Below, piece by piece: positions 34,045 to 47,500 of a stretch of DNA of 56,650 bases. How positions within the stretch are numbered: position 1 is the first letter of the stretch; each line of letters begins with the position of its first letter. The stretch is from the NCBI RefSeq assembly GCF_001949145.1, contig NW_019091363.1, positions 3,286,269 through 3,342,918 on the forward strand, written 5' to 3'. The position numbers and the translations under genes are program-made. Source of the DNA: Acanthaster planci. Lineage: Eukaryota; Echinodermata; Asteroidea; Valvatida; Acanthasteridae. The notes below the pieces were generated by a model, which did not search any database, was not told the origin of the DNA, and worked only from the letters and a program-made list of their open reading frames with translations.

Positions 34045-37000
34045 ATGGTTTCTGCCCTTCACCTTCTTACAATGGCTGGCTCTCTACACATTCTCCTAGC
34101 AGTATGTTTGCTGTGTCTAGTTGAGGCAGAGAAGACAACCTTGGAGGATTACATCAATACATGCATGGATGGCAAAAATCACAAGAGCAAGCCCGGACGT
34201 GAGGCTTCGCTATTTGATCAGGTACATATAGATAACAGAGAGATTGGCTCTAACCTGTTATCAGGTTTTCTGTAGGTGTTCTGTTCCTGTAACATTACTT
34301 ATATCACAGCAAAAAAACCTCAAAAAGCAGAGCGAGGAGATGAACGTGCATTCAGGTGTGGTATACATACAACAGGGTTCCCAAGGCCTGAAAAGTCATG
34401 GAAGTTTGTAAAAATGACTAAAATCATGAAAAAGTCATGGGTTCTTTCAACCACTGTGTGTGAATTCTGTTAGCAGAAATAAGTGCATAAAATGTGTGAT
34501 TTGATTCACAATTTTAAAAGTCTGAATAGTCTAAGAAATTGCTTTGTAAGTCATAGATTTTCCTAATTTGGTCATCGAAAAGTCATGGAATTTGATTGTA
34601 TTTAATTGAGGTGCAGGAACCCTGATACAATCATACATGTGTAAGCACTGTTGTCCATATCTTCTTGTTTCATCTGCAGTGTGCTCCCTGGAAGAATAGA
34701 TCATGTTGTACGCCTGAAGTGACAGAGCAAATGCATGTTTCACCAACATGGCACAATTTTGATTGGAACCATTGCCCAACACAGCTGTCTCCGCTATGTA
34801 GGAAGTTCTTGATGCAAGACCTGTGCTTCTATGAGTGCTCCCCTAATGTGGGTCCATGGCTGGTGCCTGTAAGTACATTCTAGATATATTTTGGAGGATG
34901 GAGTGTGTAACCTGTCATTGATTTTGATTAGTTGTATATACATGCATGCACATTGTAGGAGTTCTTGTAAGATCTTGGCCATCAATGTTTATGGTGAGCA
35001 AGGTCAGTGAATGTGCATTTTCAGTCAGTATCACAGATGGGTGACTCCTGTGCACAACCTCTGACTTTACTTCCCTGTTATAAATCAATCTCTCAAAACC
35101 GTGAATTGCAAAGAAAATGTGCCACACTGGTGACGGCAGGTTTGAGGGAGGTTGTACAGGATGGACCAGTTGTGTGTAATCAAGCAATTGTAAAGATCCA
35201 CTGATCGCTCTCAACGTTTACTTTTACACCAGAAAAAGTGTAACTGAGTTTGTTTACAAGAGAAGATATATATCCCCATAGGGCTGTGCTGAATATCCAA
35301 ATATTTGATCATCAAATATTCAAATATTGTTTCCAAATTTGAGTATTGCAATGCAATGTTCATGACAAGGAAGGGGGAATTTGAACTTATTTTTAATGAG
35401 AAAAACTGCACTATGGAGGCTTGTTTCAAGCAGATTCAAGCAGAAAAATGACAGAAATCTTACTCCGATTCAAAAAGTAAATTATTCATTATAAAATGAA
35501 CAAGGAATAGAATTTTTCAACTGGGCAAAGAAGTATTATTTGTCACTTTCATCTCACTAAATCATGGCTGGAGATACTCCTAGAAGTGAGAAGCTTTTAT
35601 AGTGATTTAGAGTGTACAATTTTGTGCATTACTGCAGCTGATTTGTACATGCATATGGTTTTTTCATCAACAATCTGCCGGTTGATACGACTGAATATTC
35701 AGATGTTCAATCTAATTGAAGGTGGAATATTCGATTATTGAATTATTCAAATTGACTCAGGCCCCCCCAGATGCTGTTGTTTTCATTTATTTCTACCATT
35801 ACAGAGCCACTGTCTTCAAAAGCTTCAGCATGTCATGACATAAGGTGTTTCTAATGTTTAGTCTTGTGTGCATTTTTTAAAATACACATGTACTCTTGGT
35901 GCTTTATGCAATATACATATGCCAGGTTATATAAATTGTCTTTATACATGTGTATCTGAAAAAGTGTTTAAAGAGATATGTGTTTTTGTAGTAACCTTTC
36001 TTCCGGTACATAAGGAAAATAATTCGTCCACAGTCACCCAGTGTTTATGATGTTTTTGCAATGGTTTCCTTTTTGGGGGGTCATCAGCACAACATTAGCA
36101 TCAGGAACGAAAGGTTTTTGGGTGTACCCCTGTGCAAGACAGAATGTGACGCATGGTTTGATGCCTGCAAAGACGACTTCACATGCAAAGATAATTGGTC
36201 CAAGGGCTGGGATTGGTCAAGTGGTAAGTATGTAATTTGATAGTTTCGTTGGAGGGCCTGTTGTGAACAGCTTCCTGATAAACAGCGACTGCCGATTTTC
36301 TCCACTTTGGGGTTTTAGTAGTGTACTAATGGGCAATTCTACAAGTAACTTGAATTGGTCACGCTGTTACTGATCTCGTTATTATTCACAATTTATTAAC
36401 CAAAAGACATTTTACACAAATAAAATTGGAAATAATAGTTTGTGCCAATGCACTTTATTTCCACTTTCATTTTATGAAAAACTTCTTTCTGCTTTTTCAA
36501 GATGTGCTTTGCCTCCTGCAGGTACATGTACTTGTGCAAATCATAACGAGGTGGTAGCAATGAGGACATTTTGTAGGATACTTCGAACCCTAACCCTGTA
36601 GGCTTTTTTCTCCAAGGTAGTCTTTGTAATTACTGGCACATGACTGGACAGGATCTGTTAAACTCCTAACAGGTCAACAGTATTGAAGTTTGAGTCATTT
36701 GGGATGGATGGGTCTGTGCGGTAAACAGATACAATGCAGGCTAGTAGTGTTATACCTGACAAAATCAAGCACAGTCCAAAAGATGATACCACTAGCCAGT
36801 CACCTTGCAGAGCAACCCACTTTGTGTCCCCAGTCTCAAACAGAATCCAATGCTGTCACCTGAGGCATTTTTTCCTCAATCTAACAAAGTTCATAGTGCA
36901 CCAGTATGGTACATGTACTTGACAACACCTACAGTTGAAGTTTGAGGGACTTTGGGTGGTTAGGGTTAATACTTCCTTGGCTAGAGTCTCCCCCCCCCCC

Positions 37001-38222
37001 AATGTTTTGCATCAATAAACAGTGGCAGTTCAATACACAGTGTGAGAGGACGGACCTGCATATACATGTGTGCATCTGTTCATCTCTTTTCTAAGACTGT
37101 GGAGTCATGTCTTGGGAGTGTATGGAGGTTTCATCCGTAACTGTGTGTTAAAGGAATCTGTGTTGAGTTTGGACTGAAAGTGATCTGTCGGTCATGTTTA
37201 CAGCTTCTTGGTCCTCCACGATGTTGCTGATTGTTTGTCTTTGCACCTTTAGGAGGTAATGAGTGTCCCGCTGGTTCAACATGTCGCACCTTCAGGGAAA
37301 CTTTCAAGACAGCTGAATACATGTGTGAGAATATCTGGGGAGGATCATTTGAGGTAGTCGCAGACAATGAGCCCTGCATGCTTCTGTTTTTCAATGGTCC
37401 CATCAACCCTAATGACAAGGTACGTCTGCCGAGAATGCTTTCAGGGAATCCTGTCTCCATTAAAATCTGACACCTTTTGGTTTTCTGTCTGCAGGACTTA
37501 AACAATCCAATTTTGTTCCTGGTACAGTGGCGCAAAGACGGTGCTATTAGTTTAGTGATTTTTCCACACGAGCAGTAGATTTAAAAGGGGTTGAGTGTAT
37601 CAGCATGTTTATTGTCAAAACATCATTTTTATAATTCACAGAGCCAGATGAAAACTGATCAGTAATTCTGAATTTCAATGCTTGTGATTGTGTTTCAACA
37701 CAATATTGAACTTTGAGTTATAGTATTTAAACTTGGCATACGTGTACAGTATATGAACATACATGTACATGTACGTACTCAATCTTTGTGTACGCAGTTC
37801 TGTCGAGGCATGGGTTTAACAAAATATTGCAGGATTATACCCAGATGGGACTTAAAATATCCTCAGTTTTTTTAAGAATTCATGTTCTTGTTTTGATTTT
37901 AAATGATGTGTTTTTTCTCATACTAAGCTGCACAATGTAATGAGAAAAATTTACAGGATGTCCTTTGTGCGAACCTTTCCTTTGGTAAGGCTGAATTCTC
38001 TGCATTCAAATGTGGTATGCTGTAACGGCCTGAAACTGAAATTCTTATTTCTTACAAAGAGTTCATCTTTGTGTGATCACTGATCTCTGCTGATGTGTTT
38101 GTCTGTGATAGATTGCACGAATGAAGGCAGAGGAGCTGCTGAATGCTGGTGCAACAGCTTCGCTGCATGCATGGATGCTGCTCAGTCTTACCTTTGCATC
38201 TATTGGCCTGATGTCAAGATAA
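34045..38222 (+). CDS. Folate-receptor-family protein (complete, five exons)
   Basis: Exons 34045-34221, 34680-34868, 36088-36223, 37253-37419 and 38112-38222 join in phases 0, 0, 1 and 0 to 259 residues, the usual size for the family. The frame opens at 34045; a second Met at 34072 begins an ordinary signal peptide ([19 protein letters not shown]) and may be the true start. The family signature is clear: [28 protein letters not shown]-like [49 protein letters not shown] and [10 protein letters not shown]. Cysteines are densely conserved. The last exon ends in a hydrophobic stretch ([15 protein letters not shown]) directly before the stop, typical of GPI attachment. Pocket residues of human folate receptor alpha are largely kept: Asp in QDxC, Arg-x-x-Arg in IRNER, and Lys and both Trp in KGWDW. 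Trp of WRKER is Ile here, and His of HKGW is Ser. The ligand could therefore be folate, riboflavin or another protein. Confidence 0.93.
34373..34624. mobile_element. Small non-autonomous DNA transposon (MITE) in folate-receptor intron 1
   Basis: The element starts CAGGGTTCC and ends GGAACCCTG, a 9-base terminal inverted repeat. Inside, the phrase AAAAGTCATGG occurs three times. Elements of this look (GGTTCC ends, repeated AAGTCATGGAA) are common and dispersed in animal genomes. Flanks ACATACAA and ATACAATC are only a rough target duplication. Confidence 0.65.
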
Positions 38223-40290
38223 ATACCAGCGTGGGCTGAGTGGAAACACTGCAGTTACAGGCACTTATCATTGGTTGAATGGACTGCCCAATTAGTGAGA
38301 AAACCTGTGTTAGAATTGTTGTAATTTATGAAGGGACTGAACATTGGAGATACGTGTAGAAAGATGTACATGTGTATGTAAGAAGAGAATGCAGTTGTAC
38401 AGCATTTGTATCCACCCATCACGGAAGCAATTCAGTCAGAGGTGCTTTGTACAACCCCAAAAGAGCTGGGTTTCTCGGACCATCTCTTTTTTAGGATTTG
38501 GTTCCTCACCCAAGATTTCAGCTATCCCACACCTGAGGTTTTTATTAAACGTGGCATGGATTTAGAGATGCTCCCTATCAGTAAATATGTGAAGTTTCAA
38601 TTAATGTGACAAACGGTTTCGTTGTCATGTTCATTTGAATTCCAAGGCCACGTGTGTGCCAGCCCACGTGTATTTAGTGAAAAGGTATACTTTTTTGGCT
38701 GGCCTGTCTCGGAAATATGGGCACTGCATGAGACCAGTATGTGTCAAACCGAACACAAAGTTACTGAACAACTCCTAAAGGCTTGGCTTGTGAAACAGAA
38801 ACCACTGTGGTGACAGTGGGAAAAAATGTTGACGGGGACAGATTCGTGGCCTCCGGCTCTTTCAGGGTTGATACAATGAAAACAGTGATGGAAATTCCGC
38901 TTGGCCATTTTTATCTCTCCACTTCTTACCGTCACTGAAATTTCAAACTTTTAAATCTATCTTCACCTGTGTATACATGTACATTTTTGGCTCTTGACAT
39001 CTGTTGTCATGTGCTGTCACCTGTCTCTTTAGGATTCGTACACTTTTTTCCTAGCAGTGACAAATTCCAGTGACATAGTTGAGGGCACTTAAACAATGTT
39101 AGTGCTGTGTGCCATTTCTCTCCTCTGTGCACGAGTATATCTTCACTGGTGATGACTGGAGAGGCTGTGGTGGCAATCTAATGTCACTGGTGCCCCGGTC
39201 CCATACCAGTGCCCACTTGTTGAGGACCCTAAGAATTTCCTAATTTATTGGTGTGGTGGTGCATACTCAGGTCCAGATGTGCATGAAGGAGAATACACAC
39301 TGGTGTGCCCTCCAAAGGAGATAATTCCTTGAAACAAAAGGCTGCATTCTTTCTTCATAAATGAAGCCAATAGGCTGGTGCTTGTTAAGTCTTCCAATTG
39401 GCATTAGAAATGGATGGTTAGTCAGGCTTTGATGTCATTAAGTTCACTGTTTGTAGTCAGTCACACAGGGTGTTGCATGTGTAATACGTCATCAGTGCTT
39501 GAATCCTAAATCCATCCTTTCCATACCTCACCTCGCCGCCTCCAGACCGCCTCCATAAGTAGCTTCAATGTTGGAACCTCTGCAGTCTCCTGACGACGGA
39601 CAGATGTCGGAAACATTGAGTGCCCTCCATTTCTTTTCAGAACCACACATGCTCAGAAGGAGATATAGTTGCATGGTGCTTCCTCAGACCTCGATAACTA
39701 ATACTTGCTACCATCACCATGAAAAGCGTCAACGCTATCATCAGTGTTGTTGAGTCTGCAATGGACTTGAGTGGCTTTTCTAGCAGGATAGAAGTACAGT
39801 ATTGTCAAAGAGGAGACAAAAATTCAGACTTATTCTCTTAAAAAGCATTAGCTGTCACCCAAGTTAAAACCCAAAAAACAACAGAATTTGAAAAAAAATC
39901 AAAATGGAATTCAGTGATTATCATTTGCTTTCTTGTTCAGGAGTGTTCCTGATCACTAAAAGTGTAAAAGAAGTTTTTGAAATTGTTCAAATGTTTTTAT
40001 AATTCTGTCCTTGAAAATGAGTGAAGATTGAATAGTATGTTTCGTTTGTTATAGCAACACCAACACATTGAACAAATTATTATATTTTACATCAGAGACT
40101 AAAGTTGGTGCAATTTAATTGGACGGATTTTTAAATCATTCTCTTAATTGTGTTTGTTTTGCCCCACCTACTTGTACATGTAGATGGCAGTGTTTCGTTT
40201 GTGGTGTTACAACTTCTTGATTACACTTTATTTATTGTGTAGCATTTCTCATGTCATGTCTGTATAAATAAAAGGGATTGTTGTATTCAC
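38223..40290 (+). other. Probable 3' untranslated region of the folate-receptor gene
   Basis: No exon was found. The first strong AATAAA with a T/G-rich region after it is at 40267-40272, giving a possible 2 kb 3' untranslated region. A motif CCTGACGACGGACAGATGTC then GGAAAC at about 39588-39613 resembles repeat-derived sequence. Confidence 0.4.
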
Positions 40291-42648
40291 TCCATTTGGA
40301 ATTGCACATATTCAGTATTACTATTTATAAGTATAAAAATCGAGAGATAACTTGTGGACATATTAATTATGCTTTTGTGATTTGTACATGGAAGTGCCTA
40401 ACAATCATTTTCCTTGTCTTAGAAATTACATTCATTCTCTGGAAAGTCAATAATTGCAGCATTTAAAAATTTGTTTTATGTTGATATTTTCTAATTTTCT
40501 ATTGAGTATATCTGATAAAAACTCTTTTTGAGTATTTGCAATTGGCTGTTGTGGAAACTGTAAACTGCTATGAAAGCGCGCGAGTGTAGAACATACACAT
40601 ACAATCGCATCTAAGAACAATTTAGCCCCTCCCCCCGGTGATTGACATTCGATGTTTGTTGATCTGTATTGTTACCTACATTTGCTACTAGTATGTGGAC
40701 TCAGTTTTTACTTTAATTTAAATTGAATGGTTTATAAGCATGTCACCTTTAAAAAGTAAAGCATGGAATCGCACCCTTAGTTAAAACTTGTGATAATTGA
40801 TTATTGTTCAGTTGTTTACATGTATCATGTACAATTTGAACTCTTATCGGATCTCCCGTTTTAGAAGGTCCTTGATATGAAATTTCTTAGAATGCTCTTA
40901 TTGTGAACTTTATACTCTTCTCCATTGTATAAAAGTATTTGACCTTCTTTACCTTGCTCAGAGCGCCCTTCGTCAGCTATGGACGGGAGTTAAGACAGTT
41001 TGTGTCCTTCCTCCATGGTTAAGGGTACTGAAAAGTGCACATCTTAAAATATTTAAACTTGTCCTTGCTTTTCTGGACAACTGAGGGCGGTGTTTCTATA
41101 ATGCCAGGGAAGGGACAGTTTACATATATACTGTATATCTGTGGTTTCTGTTCAAACATGGAGGAATGGTTCAAAATTGTGAACCCAAATGTGCACATGA
41201 CATTTCCGAGAAAAGGGGTCAGTCTTTGGCGAATAACAAACATACGCAGCAGTAAAATGCCACTGAAACGGAAAGTGAGGGCAGAAAAGTATCAGACATT
41301 TCAATAATTAAGCTTAAAAATAGCGAACATATATAAAAAAACGTTTGTACATGTACCTCAGAAAAAGCATTGAAGTAGAGTTGATTGAAACACATGCAGC
41401 TAGATGAATTTTCAAAGGTTGTAGTAAAAAGAAATGTATTGCGTAGACGCGTAATAAAGATTAAAAAAGAGTCAAATGACGCTTTGGGATGGCTTTGGGT
41501 GTATTCTTTTGTATTTGGGTTTTGGAAAAGGCCATGGTTTTTTTATTTTTTATTTTTTTTTTTTACTTAAATACGGGAAATAGCCTTCAAATATGACTTT
41601 GGATTACAACCGTACAAAAAATTCCAATAGACTTTGTTAGTCTGACATTTTGCTCTTATAGTGAATTGCAGTGCAGGCAGGGCGTGCATGCTGTTGTAAA
41701 GTGACTTCCGTACAAATGACGATTGACCAATATTTCACGATTGGAATCTTGGTAACTGTATGATTTAACATTAATTTTTTCAGATCTTTATAGTCGAGCC
41801 AAGAAAGACGAATGAGGCCTCGTAATACGCCGTGCCACTGTCGTGTTGAACTTAATTAATTAATCGCACGGCAACAAAGCGGCAGTAACGCTAAACACTG
41901 AGGTTAATTAAAATCGAGCAGTTTCGTGTCTGCCATTCAAAACACCCTAAGCGCGGCAGATCTGTCGAGCTTAAAACGCCTTGCGTGCCGGATGCAATTC
42001 GGTGCCAACTTTCCTGAATGCCTTGTGTTTTAGCAAAATTGGTCAACCACTGATTTCATGGTAAACAATTTTTCAGTAGTTTTTCCTTTTTTTTTAAATA
42101 ATTACATTATTGAGATCCGTGGGCACTTTATTCAATTGAAATGGTAACTAACGCCACCATTTTTGTTAGGGCCAGTGGAAAGCTGAAATCAATAGATTTT
42201 GTGTCAGGCATGCCACATATAAAAACAGCCCGTACTTTACAAATTTTGTGCAGTGGTAATAACATTTACAAAATGAATCTGAATAGGGGACACATTGTGT
42301 ATGAGATTTGGTAACGCAGACTGTGCATGTACGTCAACATTGTGTGCATGCCGCGCCTGCATTCGATATGACCGGTCGACCACGGAGCTCTCTCTCTCTC
42401 TACTCAATGACAATTCCACTTTCACAGAGAATCGCACTGCGACTCGAGAAACGCATATTTGAGGGATTTTGTACTTACCACCATGTATTACAAACACTGG
42501 CCTAAGAGCAACGATGGAAAGGAAGAATTTGTTGTTAGGCTGACGGGGATAAAATTATCCCGTTGATAGGATTTTGTGCACGAGTACTATTTGCATCTGG
42601 CCGGCGAGAAACGCAGATTTGAACAGAATTGTAGATGTCAGTAAAGCA

Positions 42649-42682
42649 AAGATCGTATAGCGCCACTACGCTATACGATCTT
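42649..42682. repeat. Perfect hairpin, 14-base arms
   Basis: AAGATCGTATAGCG, loop CCACTA, CGCTATACGATCTT. It has no T-tract and no gene adjacent. Function unknown. Confidence 0.7.
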
Positions 42683-42764
42683 CGCTGGAAAGACAGGTTA
42701 TACAGAAACACTTACATGGTCGATATTGCGATGGCGGCCTGAACTTGTGGAATGCCGATAGAGG

Positions 42765-43020
42765 TTGTGAGGGGCGCATCAGGATTTTTTATGGGGGGGG
42801 GGTTCAGGAAATTTTGGCTCATTCACTTGGAAGATGGAGCAATTTTAATTTGTGTTTTGTCCTTAACAGTCAGTGTTGTTTACCGTACACGCAAAAAACA
42901 AGACCCCTTACCTATATGGTTTTATGCATGCTTTTTAGGGGGTCGTCCAACCTTTAGGCATAGGCCACTAAAAAAGAAAGCAATGGGGGAAAGGGACACC
43001 CCTCCTGGATCTGCACTTAC
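42765..43020. repeat. Repeat family R2 (GGGGCAGATCC...GGGGGGTTC type)
   Basis: It opens GGGGCGCATCAGGATTTTT, then GGGGGGGGGTTCAGGAAATTTTGG, TTTTGTCCTTAAC and a CCCCTCCTGGATCTGCAC end that mirrors the opening. A longer relative lies at 9957-10160 (GGGGCAGATCCAGGATTTTTGG, then GTCCTTAACTGTACACAC). Fragments are at 45888-45925 and 47060-47115. The mirrored ends suggest a non-autonomous DNA transposon. Confidence 0.55.
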
Positions 43021-44506
43021 CGGTTGTTTGTTCATGAACGGTACCTGTATGAAAGGGCATTTGTAACATTAAATGAACATGTGCCCTTTCAAGCGTGCTA
43101 AACGAACTGACTCTAAGGGTTTTCACTCAAAACATGTACAATTATTTTCAATACAAGATTGACAGGGAAGTGGCCCTTTATGTAGCCATCTACAACATAC
43201 ACATCCTGTTAAATTCATTTCCAAATCAACATTGAACTGCTGGATGATGTTGTCAGAACTGTATTATTTATCATGGTTTGTGTCATCATCATGTTCCTAT
43301 TCAGCTCAGGCCAAACAAAAAATAGCTGTTTCCGGTTAACCGACCCAACCTCGAAAATCATGCGGAACCCATATCTTTTTATTTGACAAATCAACAAAAT
43401 ATTAAAACTAATGGTGCCCTGCCCCAAGCCTCAATTTGTGTACATCATCATGTACACGTTGTTTTGTTATAATCTTTTTTTTGGGGGGGAGACATGAGAT
43501 GGATGGCTCATGAATATTTGTATTTAAACAACCAGCTGCTTTACGATTCAATCACAGTGCTGATATGTAATATTGACATACACAGGTGCAGTATTAATCG
43601 GACACTGACATGTAGTACCCGTACCTGTTACAAATATATGCCCCCCCCCACAAAAGATACAGACCATCATCTGACCCTAATTCTTTTAGGCTATAAAAAT
43701 TTAGAGTAAAAAAAAAAAAATTTAACCAAACAACCACCCTCATTTATTTTCCGGTGTAATAGGAAACACAACTAATTTTTTGTTTGGCCTTATCTTTCAT
43801 CTCCTCACCAACAGGTTACCTACACAAATTTTCCACAGCGCAATACCAGAAACCACGAGAAACACCACAAAGAATCTTACCGTTTTCAAGTAAACATTCA
43901 ACTTTTTTTAATTAACATTTAAATTTCTCACAAATTACATTTACTAGTAAGAAAACTTTTGTGTTTGATGTGAAAACTTCAGGACACACGGTACAGTGGG
44001 TAGTTTTGTTGAACACTGCAAACTTCAATCACAATGGCATTCAAACTTCTAAAATTGTGCCTACAAACTTTCCCAACAACCTCTACATAATTCCCAATTT
44101 TTCCTTTCTGTTATAATCAAGTTCTATAATTCTAGTCAATCTCATCGAATTAAATGTATTAAAAGGTCTCTTTTTTCTTCTGAAAGCAGTATACACTTTC
44201 CAACCCTTTTAACAGGTCATGTAGATTTTCAAATTAATGTGAAACACATGTACAGTACATTGGAGATGACTGCACAGTGGAGACTGAATGATGAACATAA
44301 ACAGACTCATTCTTCAAGGATCCCTGTCAGCTCTCAAGAACACAGTGAAGGTTGCTCTTTGCCCACTTACAATGGATGAAATGGAGTCCACTAGCTGACT
44401 AGTGGCAAAGCACCGGTATGCGTGCATCTTTTCTGCTTTTTACATGTCTTATAAGAAAACAAAGTTGACTCTTGTCAGAGGAAACTGTGACATCTAGTAG
44501 TATCTT

Positions 44507-47500
44507 TCAGGGCTCTGTGTCGGCTAACGTGTTTAGTGTATCCACAACTTGCTGGCTGGTGAAGTTGGCAAGCGGTGTGCTGACCTCTCGGCCAAATGCT
44601 GCAGACAGAAATAAAAGTGATAGCAAAGCTTGCAATACTCAGGTCAATTACATGTATGCAAACTGAGCTAACTTAGGGAAGGCTTCTAAGGAAAACCCAG
44701 GAGGGGTTTGGCATTATGATAAATGTAGTTCTTGAAGATCTCAGTTGTCTCACCATATCTAGCATAGATCTTGGGTTGTATTCCACTGCATTCTCTGATA
44801 AGAAACGGGAACTTTGGATTTGCTTTCTTCATATCCACATAGTGAGTCTCAACCCATTCCCTGCAGTGACAGATAACAGTTGGTATACATCTTAAATTGA
44901 GAAAAATACTGCTTTGCTACAAATGTTACTACACAGCAAGTTTGACATACATGTACATGTACACATGTATTTGCCTTGTTTTAACCACTTGTTGCCGGGT
45001 GCTTTTAAAAATGCAATGCACACATACCATGCATACAGGAGATTTTCAAGATTTTCAGTTTTCAAAATTTTTCGAAAATTCATCATTTCATTTAATGGAC
45101 GTTTACACCCACACAAATGACTGTTTGGTGGCTACTCTAAGCTGACAGGCAACCTTCATTGACTCCTGAGTATTTCAGCTAGGCCTGCTGTCCTGTAAAG
45201 AGAGCCCAGAATTGTGAGGTGTTGCGTAATTTTCTTTGTCCCCTTTGTCCAGTGAATGCGAATGGCATCTATTCAAACGCGGCTGGATTAGCATGCAGCG
45301 GTGCCATGTCGCTCATCATTGGGCCCTGGAGCACTTTTGTCCGTGGTGCTAATCCGCAGGCACGCTATGCCCAAAATAGTGGTATACTGTTTAAAAACAG
45401 TGATGGATTACCTTCGAAAAATGTAAGCCGAAAACGATGGCAACTCCCAGCATTTCTTTGTTCTGAGTACGGACCAGCTCTTTTGTCCCATTTCAGGCAC
45501 CCCGGCTCTGCGTATAAACCCATGGTGCTCAAAACGGGGTTCCCCAGCAGCAAGTGGTGATTAAACACCTTTTCTCATATTATACTTTGCCCTTTTCTGT
45601 TGCTTCTTTGCATTTCTGGGAAAAGGGTCGTCAGACATTCCTGAGGCTTTGCATTTGAAAGCGAGTTGAGCCTCAATTAACATCAACTACATTCAAAGAA
45701 ATCAACATGGCATGGTACATTGTACATGTACATAGATTAAGGCATCTGTACTGCCACCAGACAGACATGACTGACAATTGAAGTATGCTCAGTATTTTGA
45801 TTTTAGAAATCAAGGTAACTGGTTCATGAACATGTACATCAAGAAATTATCTGGGCTACATTCCATACTTAGATGAAAAAAAATGGGCAGATCCAAGATT
45901 TTTGGCTTGGTGCTGGGGATGGGAAATTTCTGTTGGTTGAGATGAGGGGGGAAATAGACCTACACGTACATGTACATGTATCCAAGAGTCACCATAATTT
46001 GGGCACTTAGTACTTGTTCTTAAACTTTTTCTTCTTCAAAACTTGTTCTTAAATAAACTAAATTAATAATGGCCTTATTTCAGTAATTGAAAGTTTGACT
46101 AAAATCCAACAAGGAATAATATTATGAAGAACATCGGATGTCACCGAAGCAGCAGGAACAACGTCATCTGGAAACGAGTGGGATCAGCTGTATTAAAACA
46201 TACGTCACCAAAATTTGCACATATACGTTGCAAACGTCATTTTACGGGGTATCAGACAGTAATGCCAGGCTAATTCTGAAAAATCTGCCAGTAAATGTCT
46301 CTTAAATGAGGAATTATTTGTTTCATTAATTGCTTTAGTGTAGTGATGCAGTTTGAGGGGGAAAAAACATTTTTATTCGACATAGCACAATTTTCCATCA
46401 CTGTCTCTTTTTCGTTCACCTAGTTTTTAATTTTTGTCGATGTCATTTCAAGTTACAGTGAGGCATGAAATTTTGTTCTTTCAAATAAGTCATATTAGCA
46501 TTAATAAATGTATGAGTAATTGATCATACAAACTTTTCTTTCTAGGTGTATTTCTAAAAAAAATCACAAAATACAGTGCCGCCGAATCTGCACCCATAGT
46601 CGGCAAAGGAAATCTCAAAATATAAGGTGCGCAATGCTTTTTCAGGCCCCGTATTTTTTATAACGCCCTCAGTTGTTGGCGAAAGTCGACAGAATTTGTC
46701 ATCAGTGCCTGTGTCGGATGTCCAACACCGATCGTGAGTGCGAGTGAACAACTATCATTCATCTATTTTCTAGACAATTTCAACCAGTCAATTTTTGTGT
46801 TTAGTCTGTAAAGTAAAACACTATCCTCTGCAGACATTTTTTTCAAATTCTCACTGGAAAAGCTTTTATTTCACACATAGGCATGATAGGCCTAGCTAAA
46901 AAAAGAAAAAGGCCGAAGTGACAATTGATCATCCAAAGTAAATTAACGTCGGTGCATAATTTCATTCAACATGTTCAAGAGGTTTCACAACGAGAAAGTT
47001 CGATGCGTGAATATTTGTAAATTGTATGCGCAAATTTAGGGTACTCCATGATATACTGTCGGTGAAGCCATTTCATCTCTTTGTTTTGTCTCAAGTTACT
47101 GTATGACTGGGGCCACTAAAACATTCCCTAAAAAGTGAAGTTTAGCTACAAAAATCCTGACATGCCCAAAGCATGCTATAGGCCCAAATGAGACCTTGGC
47201 CTACCACTTTGCTGCCTACAAAAAACACTTAATGTTAACATCATCCTGATCATGGTACAGGTAGGTATATGTACATGTACACCGTAGTGTAGGCGCTTTA
47301 CAGTCACTTCGCTCCATTTCCACGTTGCCCCTAACCACTTCGCCCCTAACCACTTCACCCCATCCCCACTTCACCCCATTTCCACTTCGCCCCATTTCCA
47401 CTTTGCTGTCCGTGCTCGAGTGTGTTACAAGCCTCTTCAAAAATGGTGTTTTTACTTGTTGCATCTAGGCCTATGCCTCTGTTAGGTAAAGAACACAATG

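Larger units (their letters stand above)
40291..44506. other. Convergent intergenic region, folate receptor to NDUFA2
   Basis: No coding exon seen. Contents: a perfect hairpin at 42649-42682, a copy of the GGGGCAGATCC-type repeat (about 42765-43020), a GA/CT run near 42390 and a poly-A tract near 43710. A minus-strand AATAAA (plus TTTATT at about 43743) could end NDUFA2. Confidence 0.5.

Noticed and set aside
45219-45560. 113-codon open frame in NDUFA2 intron 1
   Set aside because: No family resemblance or splice partner, and it lies on the strand opposite to the NDUFA2 transcript.
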